A stretch of 64,000 nt of DNA, taken from the NCBI GenBank assembly GCA_008704415.1, contig VXIS01000035.1, positions 1-64,000 on the forward strand, written 5' to 3'. The translations under genes were made by a program, and so were the position numbers. Under the pieces are notes generated by a model. It saw nothing but the letters and a program-made list of their open reading frames with translations, searched no databases and was not told where the DNA came from. Origin of the DNA: Sphaerosporella brunnea (Eukaryota > Ascomycota > Pezizomycetes > Pezizales > Pyronemataceae). Shown here piece by piece: positions 11,295 to 22,966 of this stretch (position 1 is its first letter; each line of letters opens with the position of its first letter).

Positions 11295-14200
11295 TTACCC
11301 CGAAGAAGGAAAGTAACTCCGCAGCGGCGCATGCTCCGAGTACTCCGTTATAGATCCTTTTCTGCTCCCCTCGCCGATCAGTACGCCTACCGAATCGATA
11401 TTACCAAGCCCGGTTGCGCTGGCCATGTTGGAGCTCCGATCCTCCACGAACCGATTGTTCACGAGTGCTGCCGCGCTTCGGACTAGTTCGGTTATTGTAA
11501 ACGGTTTGGATATGACATCGTCCTAACACGGTTGTCAGTGAGTGCCCAGAGAGAGCAGATATTGAGCCCCTTTACCATGCCAGCATCTTTCATTTCTTGG
11601 ACTGAAAAGTAGGAAAAACCAAGTCAGTCATTAAATCTCTTCCTTAAAGCATAGTTGACGACGTACCTTTGGGTCCCCTGACATTTGCTGAGACCCCCAA
11701 AATCGGTAAATGGCGAGTGAGCATGCCTGAGGATTGCATCTCTCTTATCTTTTTGCTTGCGGCGATTCCGTTCATTACAGGCATCTCGCAATCCTGTGCA
11801 ACATATTAGCCTTGTTACTTGTGTCGATTCTCTATGTCAAACCAACCATGAAGCAGATCTCAATATCATGTGCCCTCGCGCTCGCCCGGCGGTTGAGTGA
11901 AGATTTTTCGATAAACTCAACTGCCTCACGACCATTATTTGCCGTCCAGACAGTACACCCAAGGCTCTCCAATTGCCTCTTTAGCACTCTTTGGTTGATT
12001 AAATTATCTTCGACAACGAGTATCTTAAATCCAGTCACTTCTGAGGGTCCTTTGGCTCGTGGTAATAAATGTGGTGGGCTCTTAACAGGTGCCTGAGAAG
12101 AAGCGTTCCTGGATGTACGTGCAGAGCCTGTCATCCGGCCTGTAAGCTGCGCGAACCACCCTGGATCCTCCGCTTCCTTGTCCAATCTATTGCCCCTTCT
12201 CGTAGCCACATAGAACGAGAACTGCGCCCCTAGTTCGGTTTTCGATGCTACCCCGATTGATCCGCCTAGCAATTTGACGAGATTCTTGCAGATGTAGAGT
12301 CCAAGTCCTACAAACCGTCAGATATTATGTTGGAATGACATAGAACTGAGATGGAGATACCAGAGCCACCATATTTTGTCTCTGTTTTTGGTGCCTGCTG
12401 AAACCTTGCAAATAATGTCTTTTGAACGTCATCCGGTATGCCAATGCCTGTATCAATGACCGTGATTGTCAAATACACAATCTCGCCATCACCCCATTGT
12501 GGGCCATTGACCACGCAATTTTCGCTTCCATCGTCATCGTCCTTGTCATATTTCACATCGCCACAGGAAGTTGGCTTTTCCAACGAAGCTCCTATTCGAA
12601 CATCGAGTTGTTTCGTTTCCTGTCCTGCCGTAAATTTGATCGAATTTGTGATTAGATTGCTGAGTATCTGCATCACCCGGGCAGGATCTCCTTTCAGCCA
12701 CTGCACATCGAGCTCTCTGTATGACCCTTCTACGCTAAAGGACATCTTAACGCCTTTTGCTTTTGCATCCGCTTGATACATCCCGACTGACTTATGGAGA
12801 TACGTTTCTGGTCGGAAGTCCACTGGCTCAACTCTGACCAGACCTGAGTCCAGCTTACTTGTGACCAGGATGTCATCTATAATACGCCTCTGGTGGGTTG
12901 TGCAAAGGATGATTGTGTTAGATGCCTCTGTGATAGTATCGATGTCCAGCGAGCCACTCCCTTCATTCTCATACGCATCCATGATATCTAGGATCAATTC
13001 CGAATACTGTAGAATGGCACTGAGGGGATTCCGAAGTTCATGACATGTCATGTCAATAAACCGTTCTACACGTAACCACCGAGTGTTAGATTTTTTACCC
13101 GAGAAAAAACGGGGGTATAGTTATACCTTGCTGTCTTGTCCTCTCTAAGGCCTCGTCCGCCCTCTCTTTTTGCATCGCCTCAGCCAGCTTCAGAGGAGTA
13201 ATGTCTGTAACAGTCGCATAGTATCCATGAATGTCTCCTACGTCGTCAAATCTGGGGATGATGTCGCTGGTGACCCACTTGGAGCCCTCGTCCCCAGATA
13301 TGACCCTGTACTCAATAGAAGCGGGCTTGCCCGAGATCCTTGAGCCTTTCAGGTGAGCGGTGCATCTCTCGCGGTCTTCTGCACAGATGACGTCGCACCA
13401 CTTTTTCTGGGGGCCAAAACGTGGGATACCCATGATTTTATGCCAGCTACATGGACATCAGTATTGAAGTTTTCCAGGAACGACAGAGAAACCTACGCAT
13501 CATTCGCGAACCGTTCGGAACAGTCGGCGTCCATCTCTAGTAAGCCAATAGGAATGGCGGAAGCCATCTGGAACGCGGAAAAAAATCAGCCCGGAATCAT
13601 TTCCCGCACATCACCGCGAGTAAAAATCTACATTAGTGAACCGCAATTCATTCTTGCGAAGTTCTGCCTCAACTTCGCGAAGCTTGTCGGCCAGCTCAGA
13701 TGCTCTCCGTCTCTCGAAATCTATCTCTGTATCAGGCTAATGCGACGATCAAGAAGAACCAAGCCGATCAAACCTTCTATCTGCACCTTCATGGCCTCTT
13801 CTATCCTGGCCTCAGCAGTTCGAACAGCTCCCAAGTACTCTGTGATATTGTCCTGTATCTGGTCAATCCATATCTCGTAATCGTCATCCAGTGCCCTTCT
13901 AGGATTGATTCCGAGGATGATGAATGCCTCCATGCGGGCCGCATCCCCGCCAACTCCGCCAGTTGACATGATCGGTATAACGACTGCGGTAGAACAAGGA
14001 GCCTTGAAGCCACGCTGTGCCAGTAATCGCAGAGAGCTAATCTTAAGCAGGTCTCTCTTCGTGGCCTTCGCCCCGCTTTGCCGTGCCTTCCTGATTTCCT
14101 CGGCAAATATGCCCGTATATTCTGCTAAGACAATCACTCGTGGAGCTATGGAATGTCCCTGGGGTATGCCCCTCGTTCCAAGCAATATCGCCTCATTATC

Positions 14201-15430
14201 ATTATTTTTCGGAACCTCATAAAGTGCAACAAATGGGGAGTCGAGGGTATTTGAATCGAAAGCCTCCAATACCGCGAACCAGAAATCAACCGTGTTCCGT
14301 GAATTCGCAGTAATTTTCCGTAGTGATCGCAACATCTCCCGCCGTCTGTTTTGTAGTATTCGTGCGGTTCCCTCGTACTGCTGCCACAGAACCCCACCCA
14401 CATTCCCGGCCTTCTCCAAGATAGGTGTCAGCGTCCAGTCGAAATAGCACTCTTCGTCCGTTTCCACTCGATCAACGGGTGCGGAGTCACCAGTGCGGAT
14501 GATGCTCAAACCCCGGCGACAGGCTTGAAGATGCTCGTGAATCTTTTCGTACGCCTCTGGCCACGCTTGGTGGAGCGTTTGCCCAAGTAATTGCGGATGT
14601 CGTCTCCGAACACAGTCCGCATACGAAGCATTGTATATCGTCACGTATTCCTTTCCCCAATATAGCACCATTTGGTAAGGGTGGGCCATTATGCTGTTAA
14701 CGATAGTTCGCCTGTCTCATGTCAGCCCTCTGTCAGACTCACCCGTGCAGCAGCGGGCAGGAGTCGAATGAAGCATTTACAATGAACCCGACCATCCAGA
14801 CATATCTCCCAGATGTGTATCTTTCCACTTTACCGACACAAAATCGCTGTAATGCTCGGGGACCCATTGAGCAAGCGACTTCCGAGTCCAATCTAGCATC
14901 GGGTTTGTGGGTGGAGCTGAGTCACGCGTGATCATCTTGTACTTTGATGTCTCTGTTTGTACATACTGGAAAGGATAGCTGACGCTCGGTGCTTCAGGAG
15001 GTCTCCACCCTTCTGCAGGCGTCCATGTCAAGGCCTCATTGTATTGTGTAGCATCCCCGGTTATTACGATGAATTTCCCGTCATGTATCAGGTAGTTCCC
15101 CCAGGTCTTCCCTGATAAATACAGCGGAGAGGCGGGTTTGGATTCAATGAGTTTTCGCAGGAGATTGCTCACATCGAGCGCGGCAGCCAAACGGTCGAAA
15201 GCTCGGTTTCTGAAGACGATAGATTCGCAGATGGAGGAGTCAAAGCGTCGAATAGTGGCGGCCTTCTTGTCCACGATCATCAGCGGGCGCGTGTCGATGA
15301 CCAGAAAGTCCCATAGATCAATTGATTTCCGGAGTTCGCTCGGGATATTGTCTTTTGTGGTGGTCGGGAATATCGCTTCTCGCATTCTAAAGCAGCATCC
15401 TGCTTTCAGATTGGCGATTCCAGTACCCAT
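11295..15430 (-). CDS. PAS-domain hybrid sensor histidine kinase
   Basis: Two-component hybrid histidine kinase, expected to autophosphorylate on His and pass phosphate to its own receiver domain and on to an HPt protein. Ten exons: 15430-14781, 14711-13787, 13736-13632, 13567-13497, 13446-13127, 13065-12361, 12307-11847, 11793-11667, 11601-11576, 11522-11295. They total 1,205 aa and all junctions keep frame. The order is an N-terminal sensor region (1 to about 215), a PAS-like segment (MAHPYQMVLYWGKEYVTIYN), a GAF-like stretch (about 340-540), a coiled-coil linker, a second PAS (NDAWHKIMGIPRF), HisKA with H-box CHELRNP (H699), HATPase with N-box TNSIKF (N831) and DTGIGIP, and a receiver with FMDCEMPVMNG (phospho-Asp D1080) and ISKPF (K1136). 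No membrane segment is visible, so it is probably cytosolic. The start at 15430 (MGTGIANLKAGCC) is a choice: an in-frame ATG at 15685 adds a poly-Pro stretch coded by a G-run and is likely leader. The intron at 13786-13737 has a weak GTGCAG donor. Confidence 0.92.
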
Positions 15431-18400
15431 TGGAGGCAAGAAAGGTGGTAACGATACACATAAAACAGAACTTTTGGAATTGCACACAGTATTCGGTTGC
15501 GATGGCGAGTGAGTTTGTTGTTTGGAGGGTGCTTTTGGGGGGGGGGGGGGGGGTTGTTGATTAAGGATAGAAGAGCAGTTATGAGACAAAAACGAAACTC
15601 CGGTAAACGAGTGATGAAGAAGGGACCAGCAGGCAAACTCGTGAACTTTTGTCGTGAGGAGGTCTAGCGCGATACGCCCCGGCAAAAACTGATGTCACCC
15701 CAGCAACAGCCAACGTCTATGTGGCGAGCATCGTGAACATCGTAGAAGAGTGTGCCCTTGCATCTTTCATCTTTTTTTTTTTCTTTCGCTATCGGAAAAT
15801 TTTGCTATGGACCCTCCTGGATGCGGTTCTGCAATACGTACATATCCTCAGCAAGCCGCGTAGTTTTTCGGTAATCTCATTTTCTCGCCCTTCAAACGCC
15901 ATCCTACATACATCTTCCCCCGAATGGCTCCTCCGACGCGCAGCACACTAACGAATTCTTGCATCGTGGCTTCTGTCCTGGCCTTAGCACCGACATGCAA
16001 ACCTCGACACGTCCTTGCCCGTGATGGTCAAGGCCCTTCCACTTCGTGTGTTTTGGGGATTTTGCAACTGGGGCCTGTCAGGCGAAGTTGCAGAAATTAT
16101 GTATGTAGCAGAAGAAATGTTATATATCAGAGACGACGCAATCCACTCTGTATCGTTGACCCTTCCCACCGGCAGCAGGCCTTCGTCGGCTGTCATTAAG
16201 GGACTCGTCGATCAAGTGTCTATCTGTCTGTCAACAACTTTGGAGTTCAACTCCCTCAACTGCCGGGTAATCCTTCGGACGGGTGTTCGGCTGCTTCCAG
16301 TTTTAGATTAGAGCCTCCTTGCGCGTTTATTTTTGGTGAGTGCAGCTTTCCGTTTCCTGTCCTCCAAAAGTCGTGTGTGTTCCTCTTTGCTTGCGCGGCC
16401 CGACGATTTCAGCGATGCAAGAAGCTCCCACATAGCCGCCTCCCTGATGTCTTCTTCTGCCGTCTTTATTCCTCGGCAGCTCACGACAACTGTAGCTGGC
16501 TATGGGGCGCGGATCAGGTAGGACGCGGCGGTTTGCTTGGTTTTCCTTCTTGTGCCGCACGTGCAACCGAGTGGATGAATCCTGGGAATCTTGACACGAA
16601 TTGACGGATTGGGTGCTTATCCCAAACGCACGAGGAGAAGTTGCGTTTCATCATCAGCGGCGGGACGTGTGAATAGAGTGGATGGGAGATCGTCACGTCG
16701 GTGCGAAAAAGCCACACAGACCGAGGATCATGCTCACGCCTGCAGCTATCCGCAGGTTGGAGGAGTAAGGATTGGCTGAGAAGGGGCGGAAGGGGCAAAC
16801 ATGAAACATCCAAAGACTCCTGGATTCCCCGCTTCGCCCAGTCGGCCGCTACCAATGAAAACGCGACACACACCGCGATGTCAGAAGCGCGATGTCAGAA
16901 ACCCAGCGCTTTTTTATTTCCGTCCCGGACCCGGGCGGGCTCTGGAGTAGGATTAAATGGGAGATTGGCTGGCTTTCTCTCTTGCTTCAGATGTACCGAC
17001 CTCATACTCAACTCTGGTTCGAGAACCGGAAGAAACTGACCTGTCAAGACTCAAGGGTGTTCCTGTCAACTCGATTTCCAAGCAGCGAGACGCCTAGCTT
17101 GACATGTAGCTCCGCGAAGAGGTGCCTGAACCTAGGTACGCCTTCATTGCAACTTTGCAGAGGCTTCAGGGCTTGGAGCTCTGGCGAGAACTTTTCAGGG
17201 ACCCTATGGACCCTTTGGCCCCGCAATGGTGCCTTGCGGGGCTGGGTTAGAGTTTGAAATGGAGGCGGGAGGGGTCGGACTGCTTTGTGGCTGCAACTCA
17301 GGAAGAGCTCGGAACGCAAAGCCTGGTTGTAGCTTTCCGTAGGGCGTGCGTTATGTAGGCATCTCGTTTGGCATCTCATCGCACATAAGGAACTGATTGG
17401 TGAAGCATCAGCGAGGCGACATCGATGCCGCAGAGGAAGAAGAAACATCCGTTAGATATTCAGGTACAGCCAGTACCGCCCCTGGCCCGGCTAAGGTTGT
17501 ATCCTCGAGCTCGAAAACCACCTCCTTTGCCACATCTAGAGTGCAAACAACCCAATAGGGCTGTGGGTGGACTATCTACGCGCGGCATTCTAGTAAAGTG
17601 GCTTCCGAGCTCCCATGGCCAGAGCTGCAGAGCTCATTTTTTTTTTTTTTGAATTTTTGTCTTGGTAGAGATGTCGTAATACGACCAGTAGATAATATTC
17701 CGTCGCTGCTCTCCTCATTCTTCAACCTCACCAACACAACCGCCATAACAACCACCACCACCCTCCCCCCCGCTCCCTCTCCTCCCCCCCCCCTTCCCCG
17801 CCCCTTCTTCCCCCAATTCTTCTAATCGTTTTTGCTGCCGTCGTCGTCGACTGCTTGGGTCATATTCATCGCAGTGCTATACATCAAGAACAGCACTGCC
17901 CTGCCCCTTCAGTTGTCTCTTCGTATTTTTTGGCGGTGCTATTCCAGAGCCACCCCTTTTAATCCCAAAAACCTGCCCCGTTAAATTTAAAGGCTGTCGT
18001 CGTGCCTGCGAGTCGCACTCTCACCGACCGACTTCCCGCAGTTTGAAGTTCGCTGCCTTTTCATATTTCCCACAGACGGCTTCCTTTCTTTATCGGCCAT
18101 TGGAAATCCGAGTTGAGCTTTCTTCGATAGAGGAGCATACGTGAGTTTTTTTTTTTTTTTCTCTCTCTTAATGCCGAAGCTCGAGTCGCTTCGATTTTTA
18201 TACTTGCTCTGCCTTGCCTCAATCTCAATTGCAACCCATTCATCATGCCCATGTATTCTACAGCATCGTCGTCCATAGCCAGCTTTCGGCACCAGCACTG
18301 CTCCGCTCCGTTAACTGCCGCTCCGTATAATTTTCTGCAGAAGAGACGGGGATCTTCGCCTGTGGGAGGGAATATGGTGTTCACCCACTACCTCTATTCC

Positions 18401-19227
18401 CATCGATCACCACCCCCCACCCAGCCAGCTAGCCAGCCACTGTGGCCCTTGCCTAACTAATCCCGTCCCGTCCCTTTCCTTACCCTCCCTCCATCGTCCC
18501 CATTCCTCTTCTCTCTCTCTCTTGTTGCCGTTGTTCGTTCGCACACAGTATTAGCCGGGGTGATTGCTTTTGGACTGTCTGTTCTAACGGCTCATCCCCC
18601 CATCTCTGTTCCCAACAGTTACCGCTCCCTACGTCTCTCCAACGACCTTTTTGCGACGACCGCTGCCGTAATAGCTAAACAGAAATCACTCGTATACGCC
18701 TAGCTGCGTTTGACAGACCCTAATCAGCTTCACTATCATCGTCATCATTTCACGTAATTGCGACCGGAAGAACGGGCCTGGATTTGTGAATTGGTTATCC
18801 AAGTTGTGTTCTCTCTATCTCTCTCTCACGTTCATCCATCACGCATCACGCTTCGTTTCGGCGTTTCCCACTCTTCCGACACGACCGACCAACGTTAACG
18901 ACGCCATCGCTATCCCAGGACAATTTTTGTCCACAACTCCGACAAATACCACTAGACTTGGCTTGAGCGAATCACAGCATCCACGAAACACCGCGCTACA
19001 ATCACAAATCCTCTATCCTCAAGGAACGGGATCGGTTCCTAGATTCCGGTCTTCGATTTAAACGCTGCTCCACGAGCAAGCCTCCTCCCTCCTGGTGGGG
19101 CTACAACTGGTGGGTGGCTCCACTCGTCCCATACCTTCCCCTGCTGCTGCTTAGCGGAGTCATCGCATTGAAGAGAGAACGGCAATTGCTGACCGGGTCT
19201 TGGCCACAACGACAGGTGTAATTCCTA
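15431..19227. other. gene-free interval: HHK promoter and long PUF-gene leader
   Basis: This stretch lies between two divergent genes. From about 17.6 kb to 19.2 kb the plus strand is strongly pyrimidine-rich (many CT and CCA runs), which is usual for promoters and 5' leaders of fungal housekeeping genes. An upstream reading frame at 18786-19061 (91 codons, Thr/Pro/Ser-rich) would sit in the PUF leader if transcription starts before it. A reading frame at 16892-17257 has no recognisable family. No RNA gene was seen. Confidence 0.5.
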
Positions 19228-22200
19228 ATGTCGACTACTTCTGACTTCAGTTCAAGTAAATTGAAGCCGCCGCAGCAGAACGTTTCCGCTCCGTCATCGG
19301 GAAGAAACACCGCCAATTCATCGCCCACGGAGACCTCTTCTACCAATCCCTCGCGATACAGCTCGGGTGGAATCATGAGCAACTCTAGCAACGCTGCAGG
19401 TAACGGACGGATGGGGGCCGGTTCCCCTTCCTACGAAGCTTCGGCTAGTGGCAGGCTGTTTTCTAAGAGGTAGTTGTGCATCATTGGCCGAGTTATGGCC
19501 CTGGCTGACTGGTGTGCACAGAGCCCGCGAGATCCAGGTGGAGGAAGGTGTCGCGCCACCAGGCCTGTGGGGACCAATGCCATCAGGGCCAACGACATCA
19601 TCGTCCTTGCGTGACCGAGAAAACATCATACCCGAATCTCCTCAATCCAACGGCTTTCCGGAACCAACTCCCTTAACAACCACAGAGTTCCAGTCTCCCG
19701 TATTCAGGCGTGCCCGTGCCGGCACCGTTCCCTCGAGGTTCTCTCCCGGCGGCATCACCACCACTCCTCCTGCTGTCTCCGGTATCCCCTCTACTAGCAG
19801 ACCTTCTCCCGCTCCTAGCCCTTTCAAGGCGAATCCCCCGGCTGTTGATATGAATGAGTTGCAGCCGTCGGTGACCGAGACGAAGTCAAGGCTTCGCTCT
19901 GGCTCGCTCAACATCCCGCCGCGTACCAATTATGTCAATCCTTTCGGCCCTTCGATTTTTGCCAGCTCATGGTCGCAGACGCGGGAGCGGAGTCACACCA
20001 ACACCGGATTACCGCAGATCCCGTCGTCGCCTGCCCAGTCTTCCTTCTCCAAGGAGGACGAGGGCTCTCACATGGCGCCCAGAACATTGGATTATCTCGG
20101 TCTTGTAGATACTCCTCAGACCTCCCGAGCAACTCTAGCCCGTCCAATGGGCTTAAATACCCTGATGGAAGGGCAGCGTACGACGACTCTACAGCCATTC
20201 CTCGCTGACCTTAGCGGGATGCAGCGAAACCTTAATCGCATCCGCTCTTACTCGGTTAACGCTAAGGAGAAGTATGCTGCCGATGAAGAGGAGGAAGAGT
20301 CTAGCCACATGTACAGTGCTCAGCACAGTGGAACCGTCACTCCTTCTGGCGCCAACGTCGGTGCTATGGCTGCGGCTCAAGCTCAGGCCACTGCACATGC
20401 GCTGGCCGTCGCTGCGTACGCGAACAACATGACGCCGAGTCGACCTAGGGCCCGCACTGCCGGTGTTCTCGATTCACCTCCTGTCAACAGACTCAAGAGC
20501 TACCTTGCCACCCCATCCAAGTTGGATTCCATGACCAGCGCCGCCGATCTTCGAAACGAATATTTCGACCTCGCGAGTGGCTTGGAGGCATTGAAGTTTG
20601 CTGCGATGCAGGGCAGACCAGTGAGCGGAGACGGAGGATTGGCCTCTATTGAGGAGTCTCAGCTTGAAGGGCCAACCCGATCTCTTTGGCTTGGTAACAT
20701 TCCGGCGTCTACCACTACGACATCGCTGATCCATATTTTCCAACCATTCGGTACCGTCGAATCGGCTCGTGTTCTGACCCACAAGAATTGTGGATTCATC
20801 AACTACACCATCGCTGAGCATGCTATCAACGCTCGCATGGCATTGAACGGAAAGGAGATCTTCCCTGGAGCTGGACCCACCCGTATTGGCTTCGCCAAGC
20901 CGTCAGCCTCCGGTAGCAACGGAGCCCCTACGCCGAACGGCGGAGCCTATGGATCCCCTAGTCCCGATTCGAACGCAAAGCACGGCGCTGATGGAGGTGT
21001 TCCACTGTCCAAAGGTGCTAGCAGCACTGGCGCCAACGGTATCGATGGTGCTTCCAACAGCTTTGATTTAGAGATACCCAAGCTGGAGGACCTCAAGGAC
21101 GAGATGCTCGAAATTGTGGTGGAATTTGGTGCGGAGAAGGACGATCTCGAGAAGATGGGTAAGATGATTGACAATGCTATCGAGTTCAACGACTTCGAGC
21201 CCGAAATTCCGGCAATCCCTGAGCCCAGCCACAACCGCATACATGATGCACCTAAGCTACGCGATATCCGTAAGAGGATAGACAATGGTAATTGCTCGAC
21301 TGCAGAAATCGAAGAAATTGCCCTGGCCATGCTTCCCGAGGTTGCAGAGCTATCAAGTGACTATCTTGGCAACACTGTGGTGCAGAAACTCTTCGAGTTT
21401 TGCTCTGAAGAAATTAAGGAGACCATGCTTGTCGAGATTGGCCCTCATCTGGCTGAGATTGGCATTCGTAATTGGCCCCTCTGCACTGTTCATGAAACTT
21501 GACACTGATTGCAACTAGATAAAAACGGTACCTGGGCTGGCCAGAAGATCATCGATGTCGCCAAGACCCCCGCGCAGATGAACAAGATCACCGACTGTCT
21601 CCGACCTTACACGGTTGCCCTCTTCCTCGACCAGTACGGAAACTATGTCTTGCAGTGCTGCCTCCGGTTCGGAACTCCATACAACGACTACATTTTCGAG
21701 ACGATGTTGAGCCGCATGTGGGAGATTTCCCAGGGACGCTTTGGTTCGAGAGCCATGCGGGCTTGCTTGGAGAGCCACCACGCCAACAAGACTCAGCAGC
21801 GCATGCTGGCTGCCGCCATCGCCCTGCATAGTGTTCAGCTTGCTACCAACGCCAACGGTGCGCTGCTATTGACCTGGTTCTTGGACACGTGCACTTTCCC
21901 TAAGCGCCGCACTGTTCTGGCCCCACGCCTTGTCCCTCATTTGGTGCACCTTTGTACCCACAAGGTCGCGTACCTCACCGTTCTAAAAGTTATAAACCAG
22001 AAGAACGAGCCGGAGGCGCGTGACATCATTCTTAAGGCACTGTTTTTCTCGCCGGGAGACAAGATTTTGGAGGATATCCTGAAGGACCACCAGTGCGGAG
22101 CGACCCTCATATTCAAGGTGTTGACCACTCCGTTCTTCGACGAGGACATCCGAGCAGAGGTTGTACAGAACATCAGAAATGTTTTGCTCAAGATGAAGGC

Positions 22201-22966
22201 CACTCCTTCCCAGGGGTACAAGCGCCTAATGGATGAAGTTGGATTGTCCACGCGCAACCAACCTAACTCGACTGGCAACAATGGTGCCTCCAAGGAGCGC
22301 GATGTTAACAGTGCCCCGAGTGAGCGAAGAACGTCTCACGCCTCTCACCACACTGGCAACATCAACACCCCCCCCACCCATGGCCGGAACGCCGACAACA
22401 ACGTGGGAACGCCGCCATTTTATGCCGTTTCCCCGGCGATGTATGACCCAGCAGTTATCGCGTCCGCGGCTGCAGGGCAGTTCTCATCGGCCGGTCCGCT
22501 CGATCAGCAGACCCTGCGGGCCTTAGAGCAGTTTAACCTTAACGGCATGTACGCTGGAGCACCACCGGGCTCACCGGCATTCCAGTACCAGCTGTTGCAG
22601 CAGCAGATGGCTGCGGGACGTGGCGCCGGTGCATTCTTTGGAGTGCCCGGGATGGCCGGGTTTAACGGTCCCCAGGCGGCAGCAGCAGCGGCAGAGCAGT
22701 TCCGGGGCCAGCAGGGAAATAGCTCCATCCCGCCACCGGGCATGGGAAACCCGATGATTCCTGGAATGGGCATTAACCCCGGATTCAATCCTCTGGTTGC
22801 GCAGCAGTTGATGGCGGGCGGATATCCCTACGCACAGATGAACGGTGTGCCACCTATGTTTGCACAGCAGGGACAGCAACAGGCGCCGCAGCAAGGTGGA
22901 AGTCACACGGGTGGTGGCGCAAGACGAGGCGGACGGGTGAGTGCCACCGATGGAACCGCTTGGTAG
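19228..22966 (+). CDS. PUF-family RNA-binding protein with RRM (JSN1/PUF1-PUF2 type)
   Basis: Cytoplasmic RNA-binding regulator of mRNA stability, localisation or translation. RRM plus PUF in one chain is typical of yeast Jsn1/Puf1 and Puf2, not of Puf3-Puf5. Exons 19228-19469, 19522-21467 and 21519-22966 give 1,211 aa. The introns (52 and 51 nt) have GTAGTT..CACAG and GTAATT..ACTAG borders; the second splice restores the PUF motif IGIHKNGTWAGQKI. The order is a Ser/Pro-rich disordered N terminus, an RRM at about 468-537 (RNP2 LWLGNI, RNP1-like NCGFINY), a short acidic linker, PUF helical repeats at about 665-955 (LGNTVVQKLFEF, YGNYVLQCCL, NANGALLLTWFLD), and a Gln/Gly/Met-rich tail ending in GGARRGGR. 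A canonical GTGAGT donor follows the GGR codons near the end (22937), so the last residues may be spliced differently. The start at 19228 has no better in-frame ATG in the first exon. Confidence 0.94.

Noticed and set aside
16892..17257. 121-codon plus-strand frame beginning MSETQRFF
   Set aside because: No recognisable family or flanking splice-supported exons; probably chance.
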